Under the pieces are notes generated by a model. The model did no database searches. It saw nothing but the letters and a program-made list of their open reading frames with translations, and was not told where the DNA came from. From contig NW_019091620.1 in assembly GCF_001949145.1 (NCBI RefSeq), positions 318,131 to 382,130 on the forward strand: 64,000 bases of DNA. Reading direction: 5' to 3'. The translations under genes were made by a program, and so were the position numbers. This stretch comes from Acanthaster planci (taxonomy: Eukaryota > Echinodermata > Asteroidea > Valvatida > Acanthasteridae). Positions 32,090-43,154 of this stretch are shown here, one piece after another. Position 1 is the first letter of the stretch, and each line of letters starts with the position of its first letter.

Positions 32090-32803
32090 CTTTTCTTTTT
32101 TGTCACTGAACTAAGCATTTTGTCTTTTGTCGCTTTTGGCCCTTATTCCCACTCGATGTTTTAGAAGGCACTACTCATTATTATACTCAGTTCTGTTATT
32201 TTGTCTTTTTTAAATCTCTGATTATTGTTTATGTTTTTGATCGTGGCACGGCAATATAAGTCCGCGGCTTCTGCCTATGCCACCATATTGCTCTGTTCAT
32301 TATTTTCCTTGTTCTTAATTGAATTCATTTATTTTATTCAACGCTGTACAGTTTTATGATCCTCATTCACACAATCACTTTGTGTAACATACCTCTTGCT
32401 TTACTTTCTTTCTGTAATTTTCAGCAATATGGAAAGAAATGTGTTTATGAATGAAAAAATGATTGAATGAAAATGACAGCTTGCCAGAAAAATAATTTTC
32501 AAATGAGTTTAGTTTCATGACCACCAATACACCAAGTATGTTTTTCAACAATAATTTTGTTAGTTGCTTTTTAAATGATGATAGTCTGTACCCTTAACCC
32601 GTATTGGTGAGTAGATATGGAAAGGACAGCATTTCCTAATATTGTTTCGTAGCATGTTGCCCTAGGGCCTGCCAGAACACAATACTGCTATCCAACAATC
32701 GAAGTCCATGTAATCTCTCCCGAGTTTGGCAAATGAAAACAGCATAACCACTCTGCACACAACAGAACGAAACCGGGCATATACATGAATTCAGGTTCTA
32801 CAC
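32090..32803. other. LINE 3' tail, then featureless DNA
   Basis: The LINE 3' untranslated part runs to about 32470. No feature is recognised from there to the MITE at 32804. Confidence 0.45.
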
Positions 32804-33138
32804 AGTTATTTACGGTGGCTGATTTACGGTGGCTGCCAGGAATACACCTTTTTATTTTACGGTGTTATAACGCCCTAAATACGGCGTTATAAAGCCCTAA
32901 TTTATGGCGTAATATCGCCCTATTACGGCGTAATAACGCCCTATTATGGCGTTATAACTCCCTATTATGACGTAATAACGCTCTACGGCGCCCACGCACA
33001 CACACGTGTGGCTCCGCTTAAGCGCGTAGTATTTGCAGTTGCAGCTGCTGTGGCCAGCCTCGTAGGTCTAATAGGACTATATTAAGTCGTAAAATAACAA
33101 AGTGTATTCCTGGCGGAGATCAGTCACCGTAGTTATTT
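32804..33138. mobile_element. Non-autonomous TIR element with 8 bp target duplication
   Basis: AGTTATTT (32804-32811) is repeated exactly at 33131-33138. Between them a 319 bp element starts ACGGTGGCTGA and ends TCAGTCACCGT. The arms also share CCAGGAATACAC and TTATTTTACG. An exact 8 bp duplication fits hAT- or P-type transposition. There is no coding capacity. The centre is a tandem array of palindromic units (next entry). Confidence 0.8.
32857..32985. repeat. Tandem array of palindromic 22-23 bp units
   Basis: About six units of the form ACGGCGTTATAACGCCCTAT follow one another with point changes (GTGTTATAACGCC, GCGTAATATCGCC, GCGTAATAACGCC and so on). Each unit is itself a near-palindrome (GGCGTTATAACGCC). 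The array is confined to the interior of the TIR element. Confidence 0.85.
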
Positions 33139-36100
33139 GTTCTAAATATATTTGCACAAAGTAAATTTGCATCTCCAAATGCAAATTATGAAATGCCAAA
33201 CATAGAAAATTCATAGCTACATCAGAAAAAGACTTTCAAAACGCAGAAGAACTCATGGAATATCAAGGTGGACAAAATTTATGAAAAATGGGGGAGATGA
33301 TTGCCTAAAACCTGACCCAACATTTCTGGATAAACAGCTCCCTGAGCGTTTGTCTTTATTTTTTGTGTGAAGGCGTGACATACATAGTGTGGACCTCCGC
33401 ACAAAAGAGGTCCACGCAATGTAGGGTATGATGGCGTTGTGTGGACTCACACACGTCCAAAAAATGTTTTCCCCTCTCTGAAATACAGTTTCAGAGGCAT
33501 TTGGGGTTAAGGTTATCTGTCGCAAAATGAAGAGGAATAGTCCAGGAATTCATTATCAACAAAAAAGCTCGAAGGGGTTATCCTAGTCGGAGAAAAAGGA
33601 GCATTTTCCTTAAGTTTCCTTAGTCACAGGAGAAAAAAGGAATGTCCACACTTTGTATATGAAACAGGCATGTTTGTTTGTGTGTGTGTGTGGTTTTTTT
33701 TTTAATTTCACATTATTCTGGGAATCAGGGAAGTAATGCTCCAAAGATCTAGTCTCGTATTGGTTGGTTAAAGGACCTCAGCGCGAATGTCGATTTGTTT
33801 GAAAAGTTTTCTTGGACACTTTTGCCATCTTGCATCCTTATTAGCAATATCTATACAACTGATAGTAAAAAGTAGGGGTTACCGAGGTGCTATCATCACC
33901 AGAAATGGGAATGTCAATCTTTACTGGGCTTGTAATGAATGGCCTTATACTGAAACGATCAATATGTGTAATTACATTCAAAACCCAATTTCATGGGCTT
34001 GAGATCTGATCTAAAGGGACTGCCCTTTTTACAGTCAGGATATGGTTAGATCATTGTTTCTGAATAGCTGCAGTTTTTCTCGTGTTCAGTAAAATTTGAT
34101 TCTGAACGCATAGAACATAGCTTCTACTAAAAGCTCAAAGCTGCTGTGAAGATAACCGTTTTGGGAGAAATTCTATTGCATGTTATTTTCCTGTCTGGTC
34201 AACCGTCCATGATACTGGCCGACCTTTTATCTATACAGCCGTTAATAATTTAACCGTCGAGATTGAGTTACAGAGCCTTCGCTTTTATGAACACTTTTTA
34301 AAACGAGTATTTTTTGTTTATAGCATTCCCAGACTTTAAGGTTAGCATTTTGTCATTGACTTTTTGTGACAGGTCACAATTCATATCCCAGTCCAAAATT
34401 TATGACTCCAAGCTTTTGAATATTTAACATAAAACTGCGATTTGTGGCTAGGCGAAGACTTGGTATTTCATGCTTCACTGGAAACAGGCTTTTTGATAAA
34501 CGAGACGTTCAAAGGCTTCATCCCTTTTGTTAGCACCGAAAATAAAAGTTTTCGTGGAGCACTCTATCTGCTGATTTGATTTCAAATCACATGGATTTAT
34601 CGATAGGCACAAATGTCAAATAAGTAAATGTCTGAAATTGGCTTTGGTCAAACTGAAACTTAATTTTTTTTTTAATGAACATGTGTTTCGGAGGTATTCT
34701 CGTAACGAAAGACAAGTGCTTTTCCTTTAGTTAGATAGGGTCAAATGGGGTTTACCACAGCAAATTAACATGCTGCGTGTAATTACGCTCTTACCCTTTA
34801 ACACTGTTTCACCTTGAAAATAACGATATAATTAAAACATAAGTCTGTTATTGTTAAAACCTGTTTTATTTCCCACTATTAAACAAACGGGATCCTGAAG
34901 TTGTTAACAGTGGCTCATAAAACTCATTGAACCCTGAAGCTGCACATATTAATTTAATTAAAAAACTATTTTCTTGAGAAATAAGTATCTGTCTGTTCAA
35001 GTTCAGAGCTAGAAAGAAGTTTGAAAGAAACATTTGTGTAATCTTGGAGCTATCAAACACAAGGAGCTAGAACGATGTATCTGTAGACTGTAATCCGATT
35101 AACTGCTCCTGTCGGCTCCATAAACAAAGCGCAGTTACCAGCTCCAGTGTTGAAGACCCTAGACATTTTTTGTACATAGTAATCACCGCCAAGTAGCTGG
35201 TAACCCACAGACTTGCCATATTTCGCTGCGGCAGACTGGAGTAAATCAATGATGGAAAAGATGCACGAAGAAGATGCGCAGTTCTCTTCAGTGGTCCTCA
35301 GGAGTCAGCGAGTGATTTCCGCAGATGCGCTCGAAAATTACAAGTCAGCGGTGGTTATTTGGCAAAGGTCGGACGTTTTTAAAGTCAGTTATGACATTTT
35401 GCATTTCTGGCGGTAGAGAACAAATACCCAAAATATGAACTGCGATATTTATATCATGAGTCGCAATTCTAGTGGTTCCTACGGTTAAAAGAGGGTGGAA
35501 ACATACCGCAGGGATGCATTTGACAACGTGGTGAGGTTTCATGCCGAGACAGCTGTGGACAATGACAGAACGGGCAACGAATTCTCTCATGTTTTTGTGT
35601 GTTTTTTATTTTCCTCTGGACCAGCTACATTCTCTTAGTTTTTTTGTGCGTATTTTTTTGAGAATTTGTATTAGTTAGTAATTCGGTTTATTGTTAAGAG
35701 AGACGTTTTGGGGATGTTAAGACGTAACCAGACTTTTATTGTCATTGGAATATCAGAACAATCACTAAGATTATCGAAATGTAAGTCTTTGATGACGATG
35801 GTTTCTGTCCCAAGGCGGCCATGTTGAACATGCGGAAGTGTTACGGACACGCATGTGCGGTACCCACGATCCTTTACAAATGCAACTCCGAGCATTCCTT
35901 GTTTCCCACAAGCGGCGCGGAATTTGTTTTGTCCTTGCAGCACGTGTAGTGGTGGCGGTGGTCATCATTGACCATTTTGATCTCTGTCTGTGCTTACTCC
36001 TTATGTTTAATAGCTTCATGGTGTAATAAGTTAAGATTTGAATTCATACAGTAACTGCATGCACTTGCAAGCAGTGGCGTAAATTTGTGCTGGAAATTGG

Positions 36101-37258
36101 GGTGGGTGTATTAAATGGAGGGGGATGACTTACCCGGCTCTGGAAATTTGAAACATCACATAACACTGCACAAGGGAGCTATGTTCATCATACAGATGTA
36201 CTTCTGTAACTTCTTACACCAGAACGATATATTTATGGATTTTTACCATTGTCCCTGTTCAGTGCGGTTAAATACGTTTTGGCTGCTGGCAGAAAAAAAA
36301 TTTCTTCACAATCCGCCTTATTTTTTTCTCGCCACGAAAACGTGTGGGGATGATTTAACAACCCCAGCCAAAACGTGTGTCGGGGTATATTAACGCCCAT
36401 GCTTGAATGATAAACTGTATAAAGTTTCAGTGGACTGAACAAAAAACTAGTTGTGTTACGTATACTTAAAAATATCTCTGCAAGCCCTCATCAGATTTAA
36501 AGAATTGTTCAGTTTTAAAAAGATAATATCCCAAATTGATTCTGAAAACAACAATTCTGACATCTGTAGTCACCCTATATTGCACGTGAAACCACATACA
36601 TATCAGGTGGCCTGGCTTTACAGGGTGTTATTCTTTATCAGGATTGACTTGGTCATGGCCAGCGATAATGTACGCGATTGAGAGCCTCTGGCTAGCGTCT
36701 GCGTCATACTGTGGCCGTTGTAATTTGAACGCAGCTAAAGTTTGCTCCAGTGCCGTGACAAAAATACGAGGCTTTAAAAAAAATTGACTATTGAAGGACT
36801 CCATAGTTTGTCGAATCTCCTTGATCAAACCACATGCGGGACTCAGCTGAACACATGTAGGACTGATTGAATCTTTTGTCATACTTTCGTTTGGATATAT
36901 GTCTTTTCACTGGCCCAGAACAATCACATGACCGGCCGATATTCGCTCTTTGCACGCTGCCGACATAGGCGTGCAGAGCCTCGATCAGGCAGCTTTACAC
37001 AATAAATATAGCCAGTTTAGGGTTTCCTGTGTATGTTGCTTATGTAATTCTGTGCGTACTGCGTTAGTTCTTTACACCATGCAATTTGACAAGGCGATTC
37101 AGACGGGATTGTACAAGCTACCAGTTCGAGGCTCTGCATGCCATTGGCGGCAGCGCGTGAAGAGCGAATATCCGCCTATCACACTCACCGTGAGTCATCT
37201 CATTCGGCTGATTGGACGCGAACAAGACAAAAAACTTTCCGAAAGGTCAAGAGCGACC
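33139..37258. other. Intron 1, middle part: no gene recognised
   Basis: AT-rich with isolated GC-rich patches. A perfect hairpin GTGGACCTC-cgcacaaaa-GAGGTCCAC stands at 33389-33415. Near 36072, CAGTGGCGTAAATT resembles the terminus of the hAT-like element described next. Open frames such as 35671-35943 (-) show no domain. Confidence 0.4.
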
Positions 37259-37399
37259 GTTGGTACCAGGGCGTAGGCCGGGCCGGGGGGGGGCTGGGGT
37301 CACATACCCCTCAAAATAACCGGTTTCCCCGGTGCCTGCTCTAAAAAAAAAGAAGAGATGAACGTGGTTATGAACAACCACTGAGACGTTTCGGAACTT

Positions 37400-38400
37400 T
37401 CTGTTTGGTAATGACGTCATCATGACGTCATAACTTTAGGAAAATTCTTTCATGAGGGTCTTTGTTGCGTGTAACTTTGATGTTGATCAAACCTCTGATA
37501 ATTGCCCAAATGGTGGCTTGAAAATGTGTACAAAGTCAATTTGCTGAAATAAATATTGAAAAATCACTAGTAAATCACCTGATGACTACATCATGACGTC
37601 ATTTCTTTTGAAGAATTTTTGCACAAGGGTCTTTTTTTGATATCACTTTCAGAGCGATCAAACATCACGAAGGTTTCCAAATATTGGCTTGAAAATGTGT
37701 ACAAGTAAATGGAATGAAAACTCCTATGCAAAAAAGCTTCTTCTTTACGATGTCAGGTGATTTGTGTTTAAACTGAAAGAAAATGCTGAAATGTTATTTA
37801 ATATTTAGACTCTTAGGTAAACATGTAATCAAATGAAGACGAAAAAAATACGATTTTTTTCGTTCTCATAGTAATTCTCAGGCGAAGTTTAGGACTACCC
37901 TCATTAAGATCGATAATTGCGTAGTAAAAAAAAGTGTACAAACCCTACGGGGAAAACTGCAACTTTAATCTCATGTCACGTGACCCCTGATGATGTTATT
38001 TTGAGAATTTTTCTTTGGGAGTCTCTCTTCGTGAGGGACTTCAAGTGTACATTGAAGGAAATAATTCAGATTGACTAAAGTTCCGAGGACAGGCTGACGA
38101 AAAACGTGTATAAAACCTATGGGGGAAGATTAAATATCCAAAAATTAATTTTAAAATAGGTGATGACGTCATCGTTACGTCATAAATTTAGCAAAATTTT
38201 TTCATCAGGGTCTTTGTTGTCTGTAACTTTGAAGTTGAATAAACGTCTCAAACTAACCCAAATGCTAGCTTGAAAACGTGTACAAAGTCAATGGGAAAAT
38301 TTAAATATTCAAAATTCAAAAAGAAATTGCGTGATGACGTCATCATTACAAATTCTCCAAGGACCATCCTTGGATGATTGTCCAAAGACCTACCAAGTTT
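37400..38400. repeat. CRE-palindrome repeats (about 170 bp period), block 1
   Basis: TGACGTCA-type palindromes, often paired as TGACGTCATCATGACGTCA, occur at about 37411, 37580, 37991, 38161 and 38333. Neighbouring spacings are 169, 170 and 172 bp. Each is accompanied by AAATATTCAAAAATCAATA-like sequence and GTGTACAAA(gt)CAATGGG. Confidence 0.75.
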
Positions 38401-38533
38401 GAAGTCAATCAAAAATTGCAAAAGGGTAGAAGTCCTGCTCAGAACGAAAACCCATGTTAAGGAATGGGATTTGATGTGAAAGAAGAAATAACAAAAAAAA
38501 AATTAAAAAATAATAATAATTAACAAAAACAAC

Positions 38534-38626
38534 AGCTGTTTCGGCTGATGCCCGAAACAGCTAAGAAAAATAAGAAAAAGAAATTAACAAAAACAACAGC
38601 TGTTTCGGCCGGTGCCCGAAACAGCT
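38534..38626. repeat. Duplicated hairpins
   Basis: AGCTGTTTCGGCTGATGCCC with GAAACAGCT (38534-38562) and AGCTGTTTCGGCCGGTGCCC with GAAACAGCT (38598-38626) each form an 11 bp stem with a short loop. They are followed by AA/AAA and preceded by the same AATTAACAAAAACAAC. A related hairpin is at 57692-57719. Confidence 0.85.
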
Positions 38627-38763
38627 AAAAAAAAGAGAGTTTTGGATGAATGGATATTGAATAATGCTAACAAACCCCCCCCCAAAAAAAAAACACCATA
38701 AAAGCTGGTCCACCCCTATAAGATGCTGGTCCCCTCACTAGTAAAATCCTGGCTACGCCACTG

Positions 38764-41690
38764 CGTGGTACCCATGATACATTTTGTGCATAGGTTACCA
38801 GGGAATTCGATCAATGTTTACGCTCTTGTTCCCGTCCCCACAGCGTATAAGGTAATGCAGGGACCGTTAACTGAAAGATTCTTATCAAATATTACTTGAT
38901 ATTTGGACTCTTGGGTATATTTGTAATCGAACAGCTTTAGTGTGAATTCTCTTTCGTTCTGATAGTAATTCTCGGTCGAAGTTGAGGACTACTCACTTAT
39001 TAAACTTGATAATAGTGTGCAGTAGAAAAACGTGTACAAACCCTACGGCAAAAAAATAAATATTGAAAATTAAAAAAAACAATGTTCCAGGATCATCCTC
39101 GAATGAATGTCTGAGTGCCCAAGAAGTCTGAAGCCTATCAGATTAGTAAACTGCCAAAGTTGATCGATGGGAGAATAACGTGTACAAACCCTACGACAAA
39201 AATCACAAATCACGTGATGACGTCATCATAACAAATTTGTTCTACACACATCGTTGTATGATTATCTGAAGGTGTGTCAAGTTTGATATCGATCAGACTT
39301 AGCAAACTGCCGAAGTCTACTGGTGCAAGAAAATGTTTGAATAAGAAAAAAAATAAATAAAAATTTAAGGAAAACAAGAGCTGTTGGAGTTCGATGAAAA
39401 TCGCTCAGTTTAAACTTTCAAATCCATGTAATCTCAATATATGATTTTTCACATGATACTGCCATGAGATGAAATCAATTTGCATCTCGAACCCTTCCCT
39501 TTTTAGCTATGTGCAAAGTTTCACCCAATTTGACATGTATGTCATAACATGTAGTGCTTTAAAGGATGCACCATTAGCGTCAAGTAGTTTGCCACCTGTT
39601 GACGTCTTCGACACATTAAGTTAATGTGGGTCTCATACATTTCCCTTCTCAGTTCTTCGCAAAATTGCAACCCAATGAAACATGTCCCCTTTAATGTCAC
39701 GTGACTTGTCACCTGATGATGTCATCATTACGAGGTCAATAGTCGTGTCAAGCACTCCCCTTTTAAGATATCAGTCAGGTTTCAACCCAATCAGACATGT
39801 ACTTCACGAAATATAGTGCTTTGAAGTGTACCTTCTTGTCATGTGATTAAGTCGTCATCACACCACGTCAATTTTTGTCTAAAGCAGTCTCCTTCTAGGA
39901 TATCTGCAAGGTTTGAACCCAATCAGACATGTACTTCACGAAATATAGTGCTTTGAAGAGTGCACGTTTAATGTCACGTGATTTGTCACTTGATGAAGTC
40001 ATCTTCATATCAGATCAATACTCATCTAAAGCACCCTCTTTCTAAGATATCAGAAAGGTTTCAACCTATTCAGAAATGTACTTCACAAGATATAGTGCTT
40101 TCAAGAGTATTGAATTTAATTCCACGTGACTTAACACATGATTAGGTTGTCATCACACCAGGTCAATTTTGTCTAAAGCACTTCCCTTCTCAGATATCCG
40201 CAAGGTTTGAAGCCAATCGGACATGTACTTTACGAGATATAGTGCTCTGAAGAGTGCACCTTTAATATCACGTGACATGATCATCTGAGGTCAATCTCCG
40301 TTTACAAATCTTCCCTTCTGCAATGTATCAACCCAATCAGACATATACGATACAAAATACAATACAAAACATTATTGTTATCGCTGAAAGAGCGCAGATA
40401 AGAGATTTCAAATTGATTTTATAGGGATTCACAACTTGAACATAATATTGAAATACTCAGACTTTAATAAAAACTCGCTTGATGACGTCATTGCGACAAT
40501 TATTTAAGTATTATCTTTGCTTCAAGGTTTTTCCTTGGTGTAACTTTGATAACATTTCAATATTGCTGAACAACCAAAATGTTGCCTTGAAAACGTGAAC
40601 AAAGTAAATAGGCTGAAATAAATATTGAAAAATCGATAATAAATCACTTGATGACGTTATCATGATGTCATATTTCGAGTACCATTTATGGATAAGGGTC
40701 GTTCATAGGTACAAGTTTGATGAAGATCCAGTAAGTTGCAAAAGCACTAAAGTCGTGTACAGAAAAAAAGTGCACAAATTCAATGGGTTTTGAGCAGAAG
40801 AAGAAGAAAAACTAGATGTCTCTGTCTATAGAACAGACGTCTATTCAAAATTCATTTTTCGGCATTATTAACCTGTCGCTAGAGGGTGCTCGACAATTAG
40901 GTGACGTCATCAGTAGATGATTTGAAGAATACTATACCCAAACAGACTAACACTGTTGAAAACAACTTGATACCTATTACCACTTTTAAACAATAAAACC
41001 ACTTCTGGTTTCGACCGGAAGGAAGGGTCACGTGGTTTGACCCACGGGAGATGAATTCAAGACCACAGTTTATCCTGCCACTTGCTGCAAACAGAATGTT
41101 GCGGGAAGCCACGATTGATCTATATGGATTTTTATAAATTTAACGGAAAATTTGAATATTCAAAATTTAATAATGAATCACTTGATGATGTCATCGGGAC
41201 GTAAATATTTCAGCATTATCTTCGTTTTATAGTTAGTGCTTGCTGTAACTTTGACGACGACCAACGATTACCAAGGTACCAAAATAGTGCCTCGAAAACG
41301 TGTACAAAAAATAGGCTGAATTAAATATTCAAAAATCAATAATAAATCCCTTGATGACGTCACCATGACGTCACTCTTTGGCATACATCTGTGCAATAAT
41401 GACTATGACCTTTTCTGCACTCTGCAAAAAGCCAAAAAATCTTATAAAAACATCAAAAGCTGTTTCGGCTGGAGGTAATGTCATCAGTAGATGATTTAAA
41501 GAATACAATACCCCGACAGACTAATACCGTCGAAAAAAACTTGATACCTATTACCATTTTTAAACAATATACCACGTCAGGTTTCGACCGGAAGGAAAGG
41601 TCACGTGATTTGACCCACACGAGATGAATTCAAGACCACATTTTATCCTGCCACTTGTTGCAAATAGAATAGAATAGAATTTATATGGGT
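38764..41690. repeat. CRE-palindrome repeat field, block 2
   Basis: The same repeat family continues outside the hAT-like element, with CRE palindromes at about 39218, 39714, 40481, 40651, 40901, 41184 and 41353. The pairs 40481/40651 and 41184/41353 again lie about 170 bp apart. A block of about 210 bp at 40901 (starting GTGACGTCATCAGTAGATGA) is repeated at 41475. No gene is present. Confidence 0.75.
39518..40340. repeat. Tandem repeat of about 147 bp
   Basis: Units beginning GTTTCAACCCAATCAGACAT start at 39518, 39665, 39779, 39911, 40058, 40205 and 40325. The spacings are 147, 114, 132, 147, 147 and 120. Conserved parts are ATATAGTGCTTTGAAGAGTG, TCACGTGA (E-box-like) and TGATGAxGTCATC. Short units look like deletion derivatives of the 147 bp form. 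Confidence 0.8.
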
Positions 41691-42734
41691 TTTTATAAAT
41701 TTAACAGAGTATTTAAATATTGTGTATGTTGTGTTTATTTGTTTGTTTGCTTGTTTGTGTTGTTTTACTCGAAAGCGCACAGGTACTTCAGCTTGGAGGC
41801 CTGAAAAGACCTAGAGAGGAGACAAATTTTTCAGTTTCAGAAGTTGGAGGAAAATTTAGCTAGGGGTGCACATGGAATTAGGCAGGCAATAAAAATCCAA
41901 TCTAAAGTCGATTTAGATGGGGTTCCAACTGGGTTCACTGAGTTGTCACCGAGAAATCCAACGCCCAAGTACTAATATTATGTCTCTTCATATACACGAA
42001 ATTGCTTTCCGCAAGCAGAAATAGAGATCCAAGTAATAAAACATATTATTTTAGTATCGTGTGTGTTCAAGATACATCGACAATGCATGCAATCCAAAGA
42101 CAATTGGCTCTCCCAGAAAATGAATAGTGACGGAATAATTATGCAATCAGAATTCACAGACGGTCCGACTTTGGGTCTGTGGTCCCCGCATACAGACCAT
42201 ATGGATCATAAGGATCATGTTTCTTTTCCGTGGTTGGGTTTGGTTTGGTGGGTTTGGTGTTTTAATCTCACGTGATTTGTTGGTTGACGATCACATATCA
42301 TTGAATTAATTTTCGCAGTGTACGACACGTGGCCGCACTGGAGAAATATATCAAATGGTTTTATTGCTAATATATTTGTATTAAAAGAAAGCAAATGCTT
42401 AAGTTTCTCGTCAAGAAATTGACGAGAATTGAAATTGATGAGGATCATGATATTGTTCTTTGCATTGAGCTGATAAACATTCACTGTTTGCATAATATTG
42501 GCCAGCAATTAGGTATAATAGTGCTTTAGTTAGTTTGTTGTTGTTTTTGTTTTGATTTTCATAACGTGATATAGGGCCCTCGTTTTCTGGAGGGGAAAAC
42601 TCAATAAGTTCGGTCACAATTAAAACGCTGACCACAGCGGAGCATCACCAGATGTTTTCCTTCTCTAATTTCTAAGGGCGGCTGGTACAAAGGAATGACA
42701 GGAATTTTATGAAAATATTTTGTGTCTTTTGCAG
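41691..42734. other. Intron 1, right end
   Basis: Contains a short TTTG-rich tract near 41735-41765 and nothing else recognised. It ends with the exon 2 acceptor, TTTTGCAG. Confidence 0.45.
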
Positions 42735-43154
42735 TTTCTTTTGAGGATTACTGTCCCCAGTCTGCATGTACCATCCTAGAGGATCAGTCTGGAGAACTTC
42801 AAATCAGTTTCTCTCAGCTCACGTCATTTAGACAATGTGCTCTAGTGTTCGCCGCTTCCCATCACCACGATCATGTCTTCCTCAGTTTGGTTCCAGACCC
42901 GCTAGAATGTCGTGGGTTCGCCCTGCATATTTATGATGGTAGGACATATGCCACCAAATCAGAGCTCAGTGTTGGCGGCATATGTACTAACGTTAGTGCT
43001 TCCGCACCGAAATTCAAGTACCGGTCTTTCATGACAAGTGGTCGGGAATTCAGCATCGTGCTGGAAAGAAAAGTGAGCGTTGCAAGCAGAGGAAGCAGGG
43101 TTTCATTCACGATGTACTACAGGGCCTTCGACGAGGAAAGCATCTTAATACAAG
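42735..43154 (+). CDS. Exon 2 of CUB transmembrane gene: CUB-like domain
   Basis: The exon runs from acceptor TGTCTTTTGCAG| to donor ACAAG|GTTTGT (weak but usable), phase 1 on both sides. It encodes about 139 residues: SFEDYCPQSACTIL at the start, QCALVFAA, PLECRGFALHIYDGRT, GGICTN, FMTSGREFSIVLER and SRVSFTMYYRAFDE. The pattern fits a whole CUB domain in one exon: Cys pairs, the LxIYDG strand, the GxxC loop, the TSGxEFxIxxxR strand and a closing FxxxYRA strand. CUB domains mediate extracellular protein and ligand contacts. The acidic residues used for calcium in some CUB domains are not evident. A single CUB after a signal peptide fits a cell-surface receptor or adhesion-type protein. The precise family is not recognised. 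Confidence 0.75.

Larger units (their letters stand above)
37267..38763. mobile_element. hAT-like non-autonomous element carrying CRE repeats and hairpins
   Basis: The left end reads CAGGGCGTAGGCCGGG and the right end, reverse complemented, CAGTGGCGTAGCCAGG, a terminal sequence typical of hAT-like transposons. The flanks GTTGGTAC (37259-37266) and CGTGGTAC (38764-38771) agree at 6 of 8 positions, as an aged 8 bp duplication would. The 1.5 kb interior has no transposase. It consists of CRE-palindrome repeats and, near the right end, two hairpins and G/C/A runs. An alternative left end with a similar terminus lies at 36072. Confidence 0.5.

Noticed and set aside
35671-35943. 90-codon minus-strand frame in a GC-richer patch (35800-35940)
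   Set aside because: No domain, no clear splice acceptor, and an overlapping frame is equally open; left as non-coding.
37390-41690. CRISPR-like array
   Set aside because: Repeats are diverged, long and without uniform spacers, and the context is animal nuclear DNA; they form a satellite or transposon repeat field.
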